Origin: Pannonibacter indicus
GTDB lineage: Bacteria; Pseudomonadota; Alphaproteobacteria; Rhizobiales; Stappiaceae
Reading direction: 5' to 3'
DNA: 64,000 nucleotides
Assembly (NCBI RefSeq): GCF_001418225.1
Contig: NZ_LIPT01000007.1
Coordinates: 62,001-126,000, forward strand
Positions within the stretch are counted from its first letter, which is position 1, and each line of letters starts with the position of its first letter. The notes beneath the pieces are model-generated. The model was given only the letters and a program-made list of their open reading frames with translations, did not search any database and had not been told where the DNA came from. This document shows, one piece after another, positions 38,163 through 46,463 of the stretch. Both the position numbers and the translations under genes were made by a program.

Positions 38163-38900
38163 ATGTTCGATGCGAAATCCCTTCTCGATCAGGTGATGGG
38201 TGCGGCCTCCCGCTCCGGTCTTGCACAAGGCGGCAAGACGGGCGGCGCCGGTGACCTGATGTCCCGCGGCAAGGATTTCCTGTCGTCGAACGCAGGCGGG
38301 CTGGCTGCTGGCGGGCTCGCCGGACTTCTGCTCGGCAGCAAGTCCGCGCGCAAGATCGGCGGCAAGGCGGTCACCTATGGCGGCCTCGCGCTGGTCGCTG
38401 GCCTCGCCTACAAGGCCTACCGCGATTATCAGGCCGGCCAGCAGAATGGCGGCCAGTCCCCCGGCCCGCAGCAGCGCGCCCCGCTCGAACTCGAAGCTCC
38501 GCGCGGCACGGCTTTTGACCCTGAGCGCGCCCCCGGTGGAAGCCAGATCGTGGCGCGGACCCTGCTCAGCGCCATGATCGCCGCTGCCAAGGCGGATGGC
38601 CATATCGACGCGGAAGAACAGCGCCGCATCTTCGGCAAGATGGACGAGGCCGGGCTTGATTCCGAATCCAAGGCTTTCCTGATGGACGAGCTGCGCGCCC
38701 CGCTCGATCTCGACAAGATCGTCAACAGCGCCACGTCGCCGGAAACCGCCGCCGAGATCTACGCCGCCTCGCGGCTTGCCATTGATCCCGATCACGCGGC
38801 GGAAAAAGCCTATCTCCAGATGCTCGCCGCCCGGCTGAACCTCGATCCGGCGCTGGTGGACGAGATCGAGATGGCCGTGCGCGAACAGGAAATGGCGTAA
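38163..38900 (+). CDS. DUF533 (YebE-like, TerB-related) membrane protein
   Basis: A 245-residue protein of the DUF533 family. The N-terminal third has Gly/Ala-rich hydrophobic segments (GGLAAGGLAGLLLGS and GGLALVAGLAYKAY), then a Pro/Gln-rich linker, then a helical TerB-like domain with AAKADGHIDAEEQRRI near residue 140. It is likely anchored in the inner membrane with the helical part in the cytoplasm. Function unknown; E. coli YebE belongs to envelope-stress regulons. It lies alone between the Lrp gene and a GMC oxidoreductase. Confidence 0.85.
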   Translation: MFDAKSLLDQVMGAASRSGLAQGGKTGGAGDLMSRGKDFLSSNAGGLAAGGLAGLLLGSKSARKIGGKAVTYGGLALVAGLAYKAYRDYQAGQQNGGQSPGPQQRAPLELEAPRGTAFDPERAPGGSQIVARTLLSAMIAAAKADGHIDAEEQRRIFGKMDEAGLDSESKAFLMDELRAPLDLDKIVNSATSPETAAEIYAASRLAIDPDHAAEKAYLQMLAARLNLDPALVDEIEMAVREQEMA

Positions 38901-38979
38901 TCCCATGCCCGCCCTTTGACGGTCTTGACCGGACCGCGCCTGCGTGTCTCCACTTGTGCCAAAGAACACGGGTGGAAAC

Positions 38980-40608
38980 ATGCAGGATCTGGGCGAGTGG
39001 GATTATGTGATCGTCGGCGCAGGCTCAGCGGGCTGCGTGCTGGCGAACCGGTTGTCGCAGGACCCGGACATCCGGGTGCTGCTTCTGGAAGCGGGCGGGC
39101 GTGACAGCTATCACTGGATCCATATCCCCGTCGGCTATCTCTATTGCATGGGCAATCCGCGCACGGACTGGTGTTTCCGCACGGCGGCGGAACCGGGGCT
39201 GAACGGGCGCGCACTCAACTATCCGCGCGGCAAGGTGCTGGGCGGCTGTTCGTCGATCAATGGCATGATCTACATGCGCGGCCAGGCCCGCGATTATGAC
39301 GGCTGGCGCCAGCTTGGCCTCACCGGCTGGGGCTGGGAGGATGTGCTGCCGCATTTCCGCGCCTGCGAGGACCACTACCAGTGGAATGATGACCTCCACG
39401 GGCAGGGCGGCGGGCTCAGGGTGGAGCAGCAGCGCCTGTCCTGGGACGTGCTGGACAGTTTCCGTGAAGCCTGCGCCGAAACGGGCATTCCCAAGGTGGA
39501 TGACTTCAACCGGGGAGACAATTTCGGCTCATCCTATTTTCAGGTGAACCAGAAGCATGGCATCCGCTGGAATACGGCCAAGGGCTTCCTGCGCCCGGCG
39601 CTGAAGCGGCCCAATCTGCGGGTGGTGACGCAGGCGGAGGTGACCAGCGTTCTTCTGGATGGCCGGCGCGCTACTGGCGTTGCGCTGACGGTGAAGGGTC
39701 AGCCTGCCACCGCACGGGTGCGCGGCGAGGTGATCCTTGCCGCCGGGGCCGTGAAGTCACCGCATATTCTGGAGCTGTCGGGCATCGGCAATCCGGATGT
39801 TCTGGACCGCATCGGTGTCACTGTCCGGCATAGTTTGCCGGAGGTGGGGGAGAACCTCCAGGATCATTTGCAGCTGCGCACCATCTTCAAGGTGCATGGG
39901 GCAAAGACGTTGAACCAGATGGCGGGCAACCTCTTCGGCAAGGCACGCATCGCGCTGGAATATGCGCTGAACCGCTCTGGCCCCATGTCCATGGCGCCCA
40001 GCCAGCTTGGTGTCTTTGCCAAGTCTGATCCCTCCTTCGAAACGGCCAACATCGAATATCACGTGCAGCCGCTGTCGCTCGACAAGTTCGGCGAGCCGTT
40101 GCATCCCTTCCCGGCGATCACCGCCAGTGTCTGCAATCTACGGCCCGAGAGCCGGGGCCATGTGCATGCGCTGACGGGCCATGCGAAGGACCAGCCGGAG
40201 ATCCGCCCCAATTATCTCTCCGCTGCGGCTGACCGGCAGGTGGCGGCGGACAGCATCCGCCTGACCCGGCGGATCATGGAAGCCCCGGCCATGGCCCGCT
40301 ACCGGCCGGAGGAATATCTGCCCGGCCCCTCGCTGCAGAGCGATGAGGAACTGGCGCGGGCAGCCGGCGATATCGGCACCACCATCTTCCATCCCACCAG
40401 CACCTGCCGCATGGGTGCGGATGAGGCCAGCGTCGTGGATGGGCGGCTGCGGGTGCGGGGCATTGGAGGCCTGCGTGTCGTGGATGCTTCCGTCATGCCG
40501 CTGATCACCTCCGGCAACACCAACGCCCCCACGGTGATGATCGCGGACAAGGGCGCGGCGATGATCCGGGAGGACCGGCGTCAGGGCGCAGCGGCGGCCG
40601 CGGCCTGA
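38980..40608 (+). CDS. GMC-family FAD-dependent alcohol/choline dehydrogenase
   Basis: A 542-residue flavoenzyme. The FAD-binding fold VIVGAGSAGCVLANRL is at residues 10-25, GMC signature 1 around GKVLGGCSSINGMIYMRG near residue 85, signature 2 around GAVKSPHILELSGIG near residue 258, and the active-site His segment FHPTSTCRMG near residue 470 with the closing SGNTNAPTVMIADKGA. The family oxidises alcohols such as choline, PEG or aliphatic alcohols. No betaine genes stand next to it, so I do not name it betA. The ATG at 38980 fits the conserved start; the frame opens 36 bases earlier. Confidence 0.9.
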   Translation: MQDLGEWDYVIVGAGSAGCVLANRLSQDPDIRVLLLEAGGRDSYHWIHIPVGYLYCMGNPRTDWCFRTAAEPGLNGRALNYPRGKVLGGCSSINGMIYMRGQARDYDGWRQLGLTGWGWEDVLPHFRACEDHYQWNDDLHGQGGGLRVEQQRLSWDVLDSFREACAETGIPKVDDFNRGDNFGSSYFQVNQKHGIRWNTAKGFLRPALKRPNLRVVTQAEVTSVLLDGRRATGVALTVKGQPATARVRGEVILAAGAVKSPHILELSGIGNPDVLDRIGVTVRHSLPEVGENLQDHLQLRTIFKVHGAKTLNQMAGNLFGKARIALEYALNRSGPMSMAPSQLGVFAKSDPSFETANIEYHVQPLSLDKFGEPLHPFPAITASVCNLRPESRGHVHALTGHAKDQPEIRPNYLSAAADRQVAADSIRLTRRIMEAPAMARYRPEEYLPGPSLQSDEELARAAGDIGTTIFHPTSTCRMGADEASVVDGRLRVRGIGGLRVVDASVMPLITSGNTNAPTVMIADKGAAMIREDRRQGAAAAAA

Positions 40609-40624
40609 TCTGCATCCGGGGAGG

Positions 40625-41731
40625 TTATGCGGCGACCGGCCCCACATAGCGCGAGGCGGGGCGGATGAGGCGGCCGGTGGCGCGCTGCTCGGTCACATGG
40701 CCGCACCAGCCGATGGCCCGGCCCATGGCAAACAGGGGCGTGAACAGGCTGCGGTCCATACCCGCCGCTTCCAGCATCACGGCGGTGTAATACTCCACAT
40801 TGGTCTGCAGGGGCCGGTCCGGCTTGTGCCGGGCCAGTGCGGCAAGGGCCGCCTGTTCCACCGCTTGTGCGAGAACCAGCCGTCCGGCGTTGGAGGGCAG
40901 TTCCGCAAGACCTGCCTTCAGCACATCGGCGCGCGGGTCGCGGGTGCGGTAGATCCTGTGGCCGAAGCCCATCAGCCGCTTGCCGTCCTTCAGTGTCCGC
41001 TCGATCCAGCGTTCCGCCCGGTCCGAGGTGCCGATGGCATCAAGCATGTCCAGCACCGGTCCCGGCGCGCCGCCATGCAGCGGGCCCTTGAGGGCTCCCA
41101 TGGCGCCGATGACGGCAGAAGCCATGTCCGCGCCCGTCGAGGCAATGACACGGGCGGTGAAGGTGGAGGCGTTGAAGCCGTGATCGAGAATGGTGACGAG
41201 ATAGCGGTCGACCGCTGCCGCCGCCCGGGCATCCGGCGCCTTGCGCGTCAGCATGCGCAGCATGTCTTCCGAGCTGCGCAGGCTAAGGTCGGGCATCACC
41301 GGGGCGAGGCCCTGGCTGATCCGCCAGCCTGCGGCCAGAAATACCGGCAGACTGCCGCACAGCACCACGGGATCCTCATTTGCCCCTTCGCTGGCCAGCG
41401 CCGAAAGCCCCAGCCGCATCAGCTCATAGGTGCCCAGTTTCGGTGAAGCAGCCTGCAGGACGGGCAGGGCGCGGGCCGCTGTGGCGCGGGCCTCGGCAAA
41501 GCGGGCCGTCAGCTCTGCGCCGCGCGGCACGCGCAGGATATCGGCCCAGAAGAAGCTGGCCGCCTCCTCATAGGTGAGATGCCCGGCCAGCTCCTCAATG
41601 GGCTTGCCGCGCAGCACCAGCCGTCCGCCTTCGCCGTCCACTTCACTGAGGATCGTGGCGGCAGCGGTGATGCCATCGAGGCCTTCGGCCTGTGCGCCGG
41701 TGAAAACCGGGTTGGGGTAAGCGAGCGTCAT
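40625..41731 (-). CDS. citrate/methylcitrate synthase-family protein
   Basis: A 368-residue citrate synthase-fold protein, shorter than the main TCA enzyme. Catalytic regions: first His in GPLHGGAPGPV near residue 217, second His plus Arg in GFGHRIYRTRDPRADV near residue 257. At the third catalytic place the usual Asp of NVDF is Glu (NVEYYTAVML), as in some short paralogues. Substrate could be oxaloacetate with acetyl-CoA or propionyl-CoA. AAGGAGGGAG precedes the ATG. It is divergent, with an 83-base gap, from an HTH-fused paralogue. Confidence 0.88.
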   Translation of the reverse strand: MTLAYPNPVFTGAQAEGLDGITAAATILSEVDGEGGRLVLRGKPIEELAGHLTYEEAASFFWADILRVPRGAELTARFAEARATAARALPVLQAASPKLGTYELMRLGLSALASEGANEDPVVLCGSLPVFLAAGWRISQGLAPVMPDLSLRSSEDMLRMLTRKAPDARAAAAVDRYLVTILDHGFNASTFTARVIASTGADMASAVIGAMGALKGPLHGGAPGPVLDMLDAIGTSDRAERWIERTLKDGKRLMGFGHRIYRTRDPRADVLKAGLAELPSNAGRLVLAQAVEQAALAALARHKPDRPLQTNVEYYTAVMLEAAGMDRSLFTPLFAMGRAIGWCGHVTEQRATGRLIRPASRYVGPVAA

Positions 41732-41791
41732 GGAAAAACTCCCTCCTTTGCCATCTGAACGGCATGAAAGGAGGAATGCTTGATGTGGTCA

Positions 41792-41814
41792 ATATTGATA
41801 GATACAATCAATAT
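41792..41814. promoter_or_regulatory. operator-like dyad between the divergent citrate synthase genes
   Basis: ATATTGAT-N7-ATCAATAT, 8-bp perfect arms, ends directly before the ATG at 41815. It is strikingly AT-rich among GC-rich neighbours. A MerR-like dimer, such as the HTH of the adjacent fusion protein, could bind here and govern both genes. Confidence 0.65.
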
Positions 41815-43023
41815 ATGAGCCAGCCGCTTTATCTCTCCGCCCGCGAGGCCGTCGCTGAACTCGGCATCCAGCCGGCCACCCTCTATGCGTATGTCAGCCG
41901 GGGCCTGATCCGCTCCGTACCGGGACCGGGCAAGCAGAAGCGCTATGATGCCAGCGACATCCGCAAGCTCCTGGTGCAGCGCGACAGGCCCGAGCCGCAG
42001 GGCGGGGCAAGGCCGCTGTCCGGGGATCCGGTGCTGGAAACCCGGCTCACCCACATTGGCGAGGATGGGCCATGGTACCGGGGGCACAGGGCGACCGATC
42101 TTGCCAGGAGCCTGACGCTGGAAGCCACTGCCGCTCTGCTGTGGGACTGCGAGGAGGATCCCTTCGCCGGGCCGGTCAGCATGCAGCTGCCGCTCTTTCC
42201 GGACGGGATGGGGGCAATGGAGCGGCTGATGACGGCGCTGGCCGCCTGGCCCGTGTCCGACCCTGCCGCCTATACCCGCTCGCCGCAATTGCTGCTGCGC
42301 AAGGGGGCCGCTTTCGTGCGGGTTGCGGCGGCTGCGCTGCTTGGGCGGGCGGAGGTGTCGAGCCTGCCGGTGCATGAGCAACTGGCGGAGTGCTGGCTGG
42401 TGCCCGGCCGCTCCGGTGCCGGGGGAGTTTCAGCCGCAGACGGAGCGGATCTGATCCGGGCCGCGCTTGTGCTCTCCGCCGATCATGAACTCAACACAAG
42501 TGCCTTCACCGTGCGCTGCGCCGCCTCCACCCGTGCGCCCCTGCATGCGGCGCTGATTGCGGGCGCAGGCGCCTTCACCGGTCCCCGGCATGGGGCGGCG
42601 TCCGACCGGGTGGGGCTGTGGTTAGATCAGATCCATTCAGCAGCGGATGCAGAAGCAGTGCTGCACGAGCGGCTGATGCTGGGAGAGCCGCTGCATGGGT
42701 TCGGCCATCCGGTCTATCGCGGCAAGGATCCGCGCGGAGACATGCTGATGGATATGCTGAAGGCGAAGAAGGGTGGCGGTCCCGCGGCGGAACTGGCAGT
42801 CATCGTCATCGATCTGGCGCGCGATCTGTTCGGCCTTGAGCCGAACATCGATTTCGCCTTTGCCGTTCTACGCCGCGCCCTCGGTCTGCCGCCACAGGCG
42901 GGCAAGACCATCTTCTGCGCCGGGCGCATGGTGGGCTGGATAGCCCATGCCCTGGAGCAATACGCCACTCCCGAGCAGATCCGCCCCCGCGCCATCTACA
43001 CCGGCGAACGCCCGCGCAAATGA
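41815..43023 (+). CDS. citrate synthase with N-terminal helix-turn-helix domain
   Basis: A 402-residue fusion. Residues 1-55 form a MerR/excisionase-like helix-turn-helix (LYLSAREAVAELGIQPATLY, then RYDASDIRKLL); the rest is a citrate synthase fold with all three catalytic places: His in GPRHGAAS near residue 260, His and Arg in GFGHPVYRGKDPRGD near residue 300, and Asp in NIDFAFAVL near residue 345. The DNA-binding part suggests a metabolite-sensing regulator or an enzyme that controls its own gene. ATG 41815 fits family starts but follows the dyad directly; a GTG at 41785 with AAGGAGG 10 bases upstream is an alternative start. Confidence 0.85.
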   Translation: MSQPLYLSAREAVAELGIQPATLYAYVSRGLIRSVPGPGKQKRYDASDIRKLLVQRDRPEPQGGARPLSGDPVLETRLTHIGEDGPWYRGHRATDLARSLTLEATAALLWDCEEDPFAGPVSMQLPLFPDGMGAMERLMTALAAWPVSDPAAYTRSPQLLLRKGAAFVRVAAAALLGRAEVSSLPVHEQLAECWLVPGRSGAGGVSAADGADLIRAALVLSADHELNTSAFTVRCAASTRAPLHAALIAGAGAFTGPRHGAASDRVGLWLDQIHSAADAEAVLHERLMLGEPLHGFGHPVYRGKDPRGDMLMDMLKAKKGGGPAAELAVIVIDLARDLFGLEPNIDFAFAVLRRALGLPPQAGKTIFCAGRMVGWIAHALEQYATPEQIRPRAIYTGERPRK

Positions 43024-43077
43024 TACCAAGGCGTTGAGGTGCTGACGCACCACGCCTTGAAAATGCTCAAGCGCCAC
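43021..43077 (+). repeat. dispersed hairpin repeat, copy 3
   Basis: Starts at the stop codon of the HTH-citrate synthase gene. Read on the minus strand: CAAGGCG/CGCCTTG outer stem, GTGC/GCAC inner stem, loop GTCA. It is near 75% identical by eye to the copy at 34746-34804. Confidence 0.65.
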
Positions 43078-43179
43078 AAGGGCTTAACTAATGATCAATG
43101 AGTCAAGCTTATCGAGCATTGGTATGAGAGCGGCCCCGCCCATGGACGGAGCCGCATCATGCCGTTTCAGGATCTGGCA

Positions 43180-43461
43180 TCAGACGATGCTGCCGAGCTT
43201 CATGGCCACGGCCATGTTGCCCTCGACCTTGATCTTGCCGGTCATAAAGGCCGTCGTCGGGTTCAACTCGCCGGCCAGAAGATCGGCGAGGTTGTCCGAC
43301 GAGATCTTGATGGTGCAGTCGGCGTCCTTGTCCTCGTTGGTGACGGTCGAGCCGTCGAGGAAGATGACGCCGTCGCTGCCGCAATCAAATTTTACGGTGT
43401 CGTCGATGCCGCCGCCAGCCACTTTTGCACGTACGGCTTCGGTCAGTTCCTGCAGGCTCAT
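43180..43461 (-). CDS. SCP2 sterol-carrier-domain protein
   Basis: A 93-residue stand-alone SCP-2 domain. The segments TVKFDCGSDGVIFLDG, DADCTIKISSDNLADLLAG and AFMTGKIKVEGNMAVAMKL are the typical strands and closing helix of the family, which bind lipids or acyl chains in a hydrophobic tunnel. The ATG at 43461 has GGGAG at 9 bases, better than the ATG at 43470. No lipid genes are adjacent, so its ligand is unknown. Confidence 0.9.
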   Translation of the reverse strand: MSLQELTEAVRAKVAGGGIDDTVKFDCGSDGVIFLDGSTVTNEDKDADCTIKISSDNLADLLAGELNPTTAFMTGKIKVEGNMAVAMKLGSIV

Positions 43462-43619
43462 TCGTTCCATCTCCCGTGGCGCAGGGCAAATCTTCACCCT
43501 GCCGTTAAAGTCATGAGGCTTCAATTCCTCTGCACTGACCCAAGCATACCGTTTACGTAATCGTCAAGTGGGCAATCGGCCAGCAGAAACGACTATGCCA
43601 TGGCAAGGTTGCAAAAAGC

Positions 43620-45833
43620 TCAAGGCTTCCAGCGCTTCAGCAGGCCCGCGTTGGTGACAACGGAAACCGAGCTGAGCGCCATCGCTGCCCCGGCAATGGC
43701 GGGGGACAGCATGCCAAAGGCCGCCAGCGGAATGCCGATGACATTGTAGGCGAAGGCCCAGAACAGGTTCTGCCGGATCTTCCCCAGCGTTGCCTTTGAA
43801 ACACGCACAGCCGCCGCCACCATCAGCGGATCCGGGCGCATCAGCGTGATGCCGGCAGCCTCCATGGCCACATCAACACCGGAGCCCATGGCAATGCCGA
43901 TGTCGGCGGCAGCAAGCGCTGGTGCATCATTCAGCCCGTCTCCCACCATGCCGACGGCGCCGCCAGCCTCCGCACGCAGAGCCTCGATTGCCTTGGCCTT
44001 GCCATCCGGGCGCACGCCTGCGCGCACCTCGTCAAGACCGGTTTCAGCGGCCACCTTGCGGGCAACGGTCTCGCTGTCGCCGGTGATCATCACGGTGCGG
44101 ATGCCCATGTCCTTCAGCGCCTGAATAGCTTGAACGGAGGTGTCGCGCAGTGTGTCCGAGAAGGCGATGACGCCAACCGCCCGGCCATCGAGTGCGGCAA
44201 GAACGGCTGTCTTGCCTTCCCCTTCCAGTGACTTGCGGATGGAGTCTGCGGTAATGCTTTCCACTTTCAGCCGGTCCATCAGGGTCCTGTTGCCGATCAC
44301 CAGCGAATGCCCGCCCAGCATGGCGGCGATGCCTTCGCCAGGCACTGCCTCGAACTCGTCCGGTGCGGTCAGCGGCAGGCCCTTGGCTCTGGCTGCTTCC
44401 ACCATGGCGCGGGCCAGCGGATGTTCGCTGGCGAGCTGCGCAGAGGCCGCGGCGGCCAGCAGGCCGTCATTGTCCCGGTCAAAGGCGATCACATCGGTCA
44501 CGGCGGGGGCGCCGCGCGTCAGGGTGCCGGTCTTGTCGAAGGCGATGAGCTTCAGCCGGTGTGCCACTTCCAGCGCCTCGATATCGCGGATGAGAATGCC
44601 TGCCCGCGCCGCAGCGCCTGTTCCGGCAACAAGCGCGGTGGGCGTGGCAAGGCCCAGGGCGCAGGGGCAGGCGATGACAAGGACTGCGACGCTGGCGCCA
44701 ATGGCCGCATCAAGGCTGCCGCCCCAGATCATCCATCCGGCAAAGGTGAGAAGGGCGAAGACGATGATCACCGGCACGAAAACTGCCGACACCTTGTCGA
44801 CGAGCTTCTGCACCGGCGCCTTGCGCCCTTGCGCTGTCTCGACCAGCTTGATGATGCGGGCAAGGACCGTCTCCTCGCCAAGCGCCATCACTTCAACGGT
44901 CAGCGCGCCAGAGCCGTTGATGGTGCCTGCAGTGACGTGATCGCCGGCAGAACGGGTCACGGGCAGGCTTTCGCCGGTGATCAGCGTTTCGTCCAGCTCG
45001 CTCTTGCCCTTCTCGATCTGGCCGTCCACCGGCACTCTCTCACCGGGGCGCACCAGCACCCGGTCGCCCAGGCGGATCTCGGTGATGGGAACGGTGGTGA
45101 CCGTATCGCCGTCAATCTTGTTGGCGGTTTCCGGCCGCAGCGCCATCAGTGCCCGCACGGCGGCAGAAGTGGCGCGCCGGGCGCGGTTTTCCAGCAGCTT
45201 GCCGAGCAGGACCAGCGTCAGGATCACCATGGACGCTTCGAAATAAAGATGCTCCACGCCAGAGGGATCCGGCACGAAGACCCGGTAAAGACTGTAGCCA
45301 TAGGCGGCAGACGTGCCGAGGGCGACCAGCACATCCATGTTGGCACCGCCCGAAAGCACGGCCTTGAAGGCGCCCCGGTAGAAGCGGGCGCCCAGCAGGA
45401 TCTGCACCGGGGTTGCCAGCAGCAGCTGCACCAGCCCGGGGATCATCCAGTGGATGCCGGAAGGCATCAGCGCCATGGAAATGACCAGCGGCAGGGAAAG
45501 GGCAGCGCCCATCACGAACAGCAGGAAGGCCTTGCGGTCTTCCGCCCGCGCGGCGGCCTCTGCCTTCTCGCGTTCTGCCCGGGCCTTGGCGGCTTCATCC
45601 TCATGCAGGCGGGCCGAAAAACCGGCCTTTTCCACGGCGGCAATCAGGTCCGGCACGGGAATGTCCCGTACCAGCGCTAGCCGGGCATTTTCCATGGCCA
45701 GGTTCACATTGGCTTCCGCCACCCCGTCGACGGCGGACAGGGAACGCTGCAGGCGCGCGGCACAGCTGCCGCAGGTCATGCCGGAGATGTCGAGCGTCAG
45801 TTCGCGGGCGCTCGAAGAGCTTGCAGATCGCAT
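43620..45833 (-). CDS. copA: copper-translocating P1B-type ATPase
   Basis: Exports Cu(I) from the cytoplasm using ATP. The 737-residue protein has one N-terminal heavy-metal domain with GMTCGSCA near residue 20, membrane helices, the actuator motif TGES, the metal-transport CPC in IACPCALGLATPTAL near residue 390, the phosphorylation site DKTGTLT near residue 433, the SEHPLARA motif and the hinge GDGLNDAPAL. CPC with these motifs indicates a copper or silver pump. It follows the chaperone gene by 5 bases, with the chaperone stop inside its GGGAGGAGTAA ribosome site. Likely regulated by copper through the MerR-type promoter upstream. Confidence 0.95.
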   Translation of the reverse strand: MRSASSSSARELTLDISGMTCGSCAARLQRSLSAVDGVAEANVNLAMENARLALVRDIPVPDLIAAVEKAGFSARLHEDEAAKARAEREKAEAAARAEDRKAFLLFVMGAALSLPLVISMALMPSGIHWMIPGLVQLLLATPVQILLGARFYRGAFKAVLSGGANMDVLVALGTSAAYGYSLYRVFVPDPSGVEHLYFEASMVILTLVLLGKLLENRARRATSAAVRALMALRPETANKIDGDTVTTVPITEIRLGDRVLVRPGERVPVDGQIEKGKSELDETLITGESLPVTRSAGDHVTAGTINGSGALTVEVMALGEETVLARIIKLVETAQGRKAPVQKLVDKVSAVFVPVIIVFALLTFAGWMIWGGSLDAAIGASVAVLVIACPCALGLATPTALVAGTGAAARAGILIRDIEALEVAHRLKLIAFDKTGTLTRGAPAVTDVIAFDRDNDGLLAAAASAQLASEHPLARAMVEAARAKGLPLTAPDEFEAVPGEGIAAMLGGHSLVIGNRTLMDRLKVESITADSIRKSLEGEGKTAVLAALDGRAVGVIAFSDTLRDTSVQAIQALKDMGIRTVMITGDSETVARKVAAETGLDEVRAGVRPDGKAKAIEALRAEAGGAVGMVGDGLNDAPALAAADIGIAMGSGVDVAMEAAGITLMRPDPLMVAAAVRVSKATLGKIRQNLFWAFAYNVIGIPLAAFGMLSPAIAGAAMALSSVSVVTNAGLLKRWKP

Positions 45834-45838
45834 GCCGG

Positions 45839-46078
45839 TTACTCCTCCCGCAGCCGGGCAGGGAAACCGGCATTTTCCAGCACGGCAACCAGTTCCGGCA
45901 CGGGCACATTCTTTGTGACCGTTACGGCCGCGCTCTTTGCGGCGAGATCGACGCTCGCCGCCGAGACGCCATCGACGCTGGTCAGGAGCCGCTGCACGCT
46001 CGCGGCACAGCCGCCGCAGGTCATACCCGAAACGTCGAGCATCAGCTGGCGGGGGCTGGAAAGGTCTGCGGATGTCAT
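45839..46078 (-). CDS. copZ: heavy-metal-associated domain copper chaperone
   Basis: A 79-residue single HMA domain with the copper site GMTCGGCA near residue 20. Such small proteins carry Cu(I) to CopA in the cytoplasm. It is first in the copper operon, directly before copA, and starts about 67 bases after the expected transcription start of the CueR-type promoter. The ATG at 46078 is preferred over longer frames that would run into the promoter. Its HMA domain resembles that of CopA, suggesting a domain duplication. Confidence 0.88.
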   Translation of the reverse strand: MTSADLSSPRQLMLDVSGMTCGGCAASVQRLLTSVDGVSAASVDLAAKSAAVTVTKNVPVPELVAVLENAGFPARLREE

Positions 46079-46151
46079 GGCTGCCTGGTCCTTATGCCTG
46101 CCGGGCCATCGCTGTTGCGGGGCCGGTGTCTTGAATCGCGGGATCTTGCCC

Positions 46152-46182
46152 AAAATAGGGCTTCCAGCTGCTGGAAGGTCAA
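46152..46182 (-). promoter_or_regulatory. CueR/HmrR-type copper-responsive promoter
   Basis: Minus strand: -35 TTGACC, 19-base spacer, -10 TATTTT. The spacer carries the perfect dyad CTTCCAGC-A-GCTGGAAG. The long 19-base spacer and this dyad are the marks of MerR-family copper promoters, which the bound regulator twists into activity. No cueR/hmrR gene lies in this window. Confidence 0.88.
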
Positions 46183-46360
46183 GAGTTGTTGCGGTGCGGC
46201 ATATTTCGGCAGATTGCGAGCCTTCTTGCTCAAAATTTCCTCAATCTCTCTCTTCTTTTTATTGTGCAATGCGGTAACATCATCTTGTGGAATTTGAGTG
46301 GGTCCGGCGTATTTGAGGGCCAGATTTTAGTCCAAGTCATTGAACGGGCGTTAAGTGTTG

Positions 46361-46389
46361 GGGGGAGGCCATGTGCTTCCCCCTTTTTT
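46361..46389 (+). terminator. orphan plus-strand intrinsic terminator
   Basis: GGGGGAGGC and GCTTCCCCC (one G-T wobble) pair around CATGT and are followed by six T. No plus-strand gene ends here; flanking genes are both on the minus strand. In the 385-base gap it suggests an unannotated short plus-strand RNA between about 46185 and 46389. Confidence 0.7.
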
Positions 46390-46463
46390 CGCGCTGCCGC
46401 CGCCTGGCCAAAGCCAGTCCGCAATCAGTCCGCAATCAGGCCGGACAAAGTGCCGCAGGCCGG

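Noticed and set aside
38980-40608. Naming the GMC oxidoreductase betA (choline dehydrogenase)
   Set aside because: No betaine aldehyde dehydrogenase, regulator or transporter beside it; GMC substrates cannot be told apart from motifs alone.
42868-43077. Minus-strand ORF reading LEHFQGVVRQHLNALVS, similar to a plus-strand peptide near 34750
   Set aside because: The peptide similarity comes from the dispersed hairpin repeat; neither frame continues into a plausible protein, so the element is treated as a DNA/RNA repeat.
46075-46269. 64-codon minus-strand ORF starting with a Lys/Glu-rich segment
   Set aside because: It runs straight through the copper promoter and its dyad and ends in the copZ region in another frame; unlikely to be a gene.
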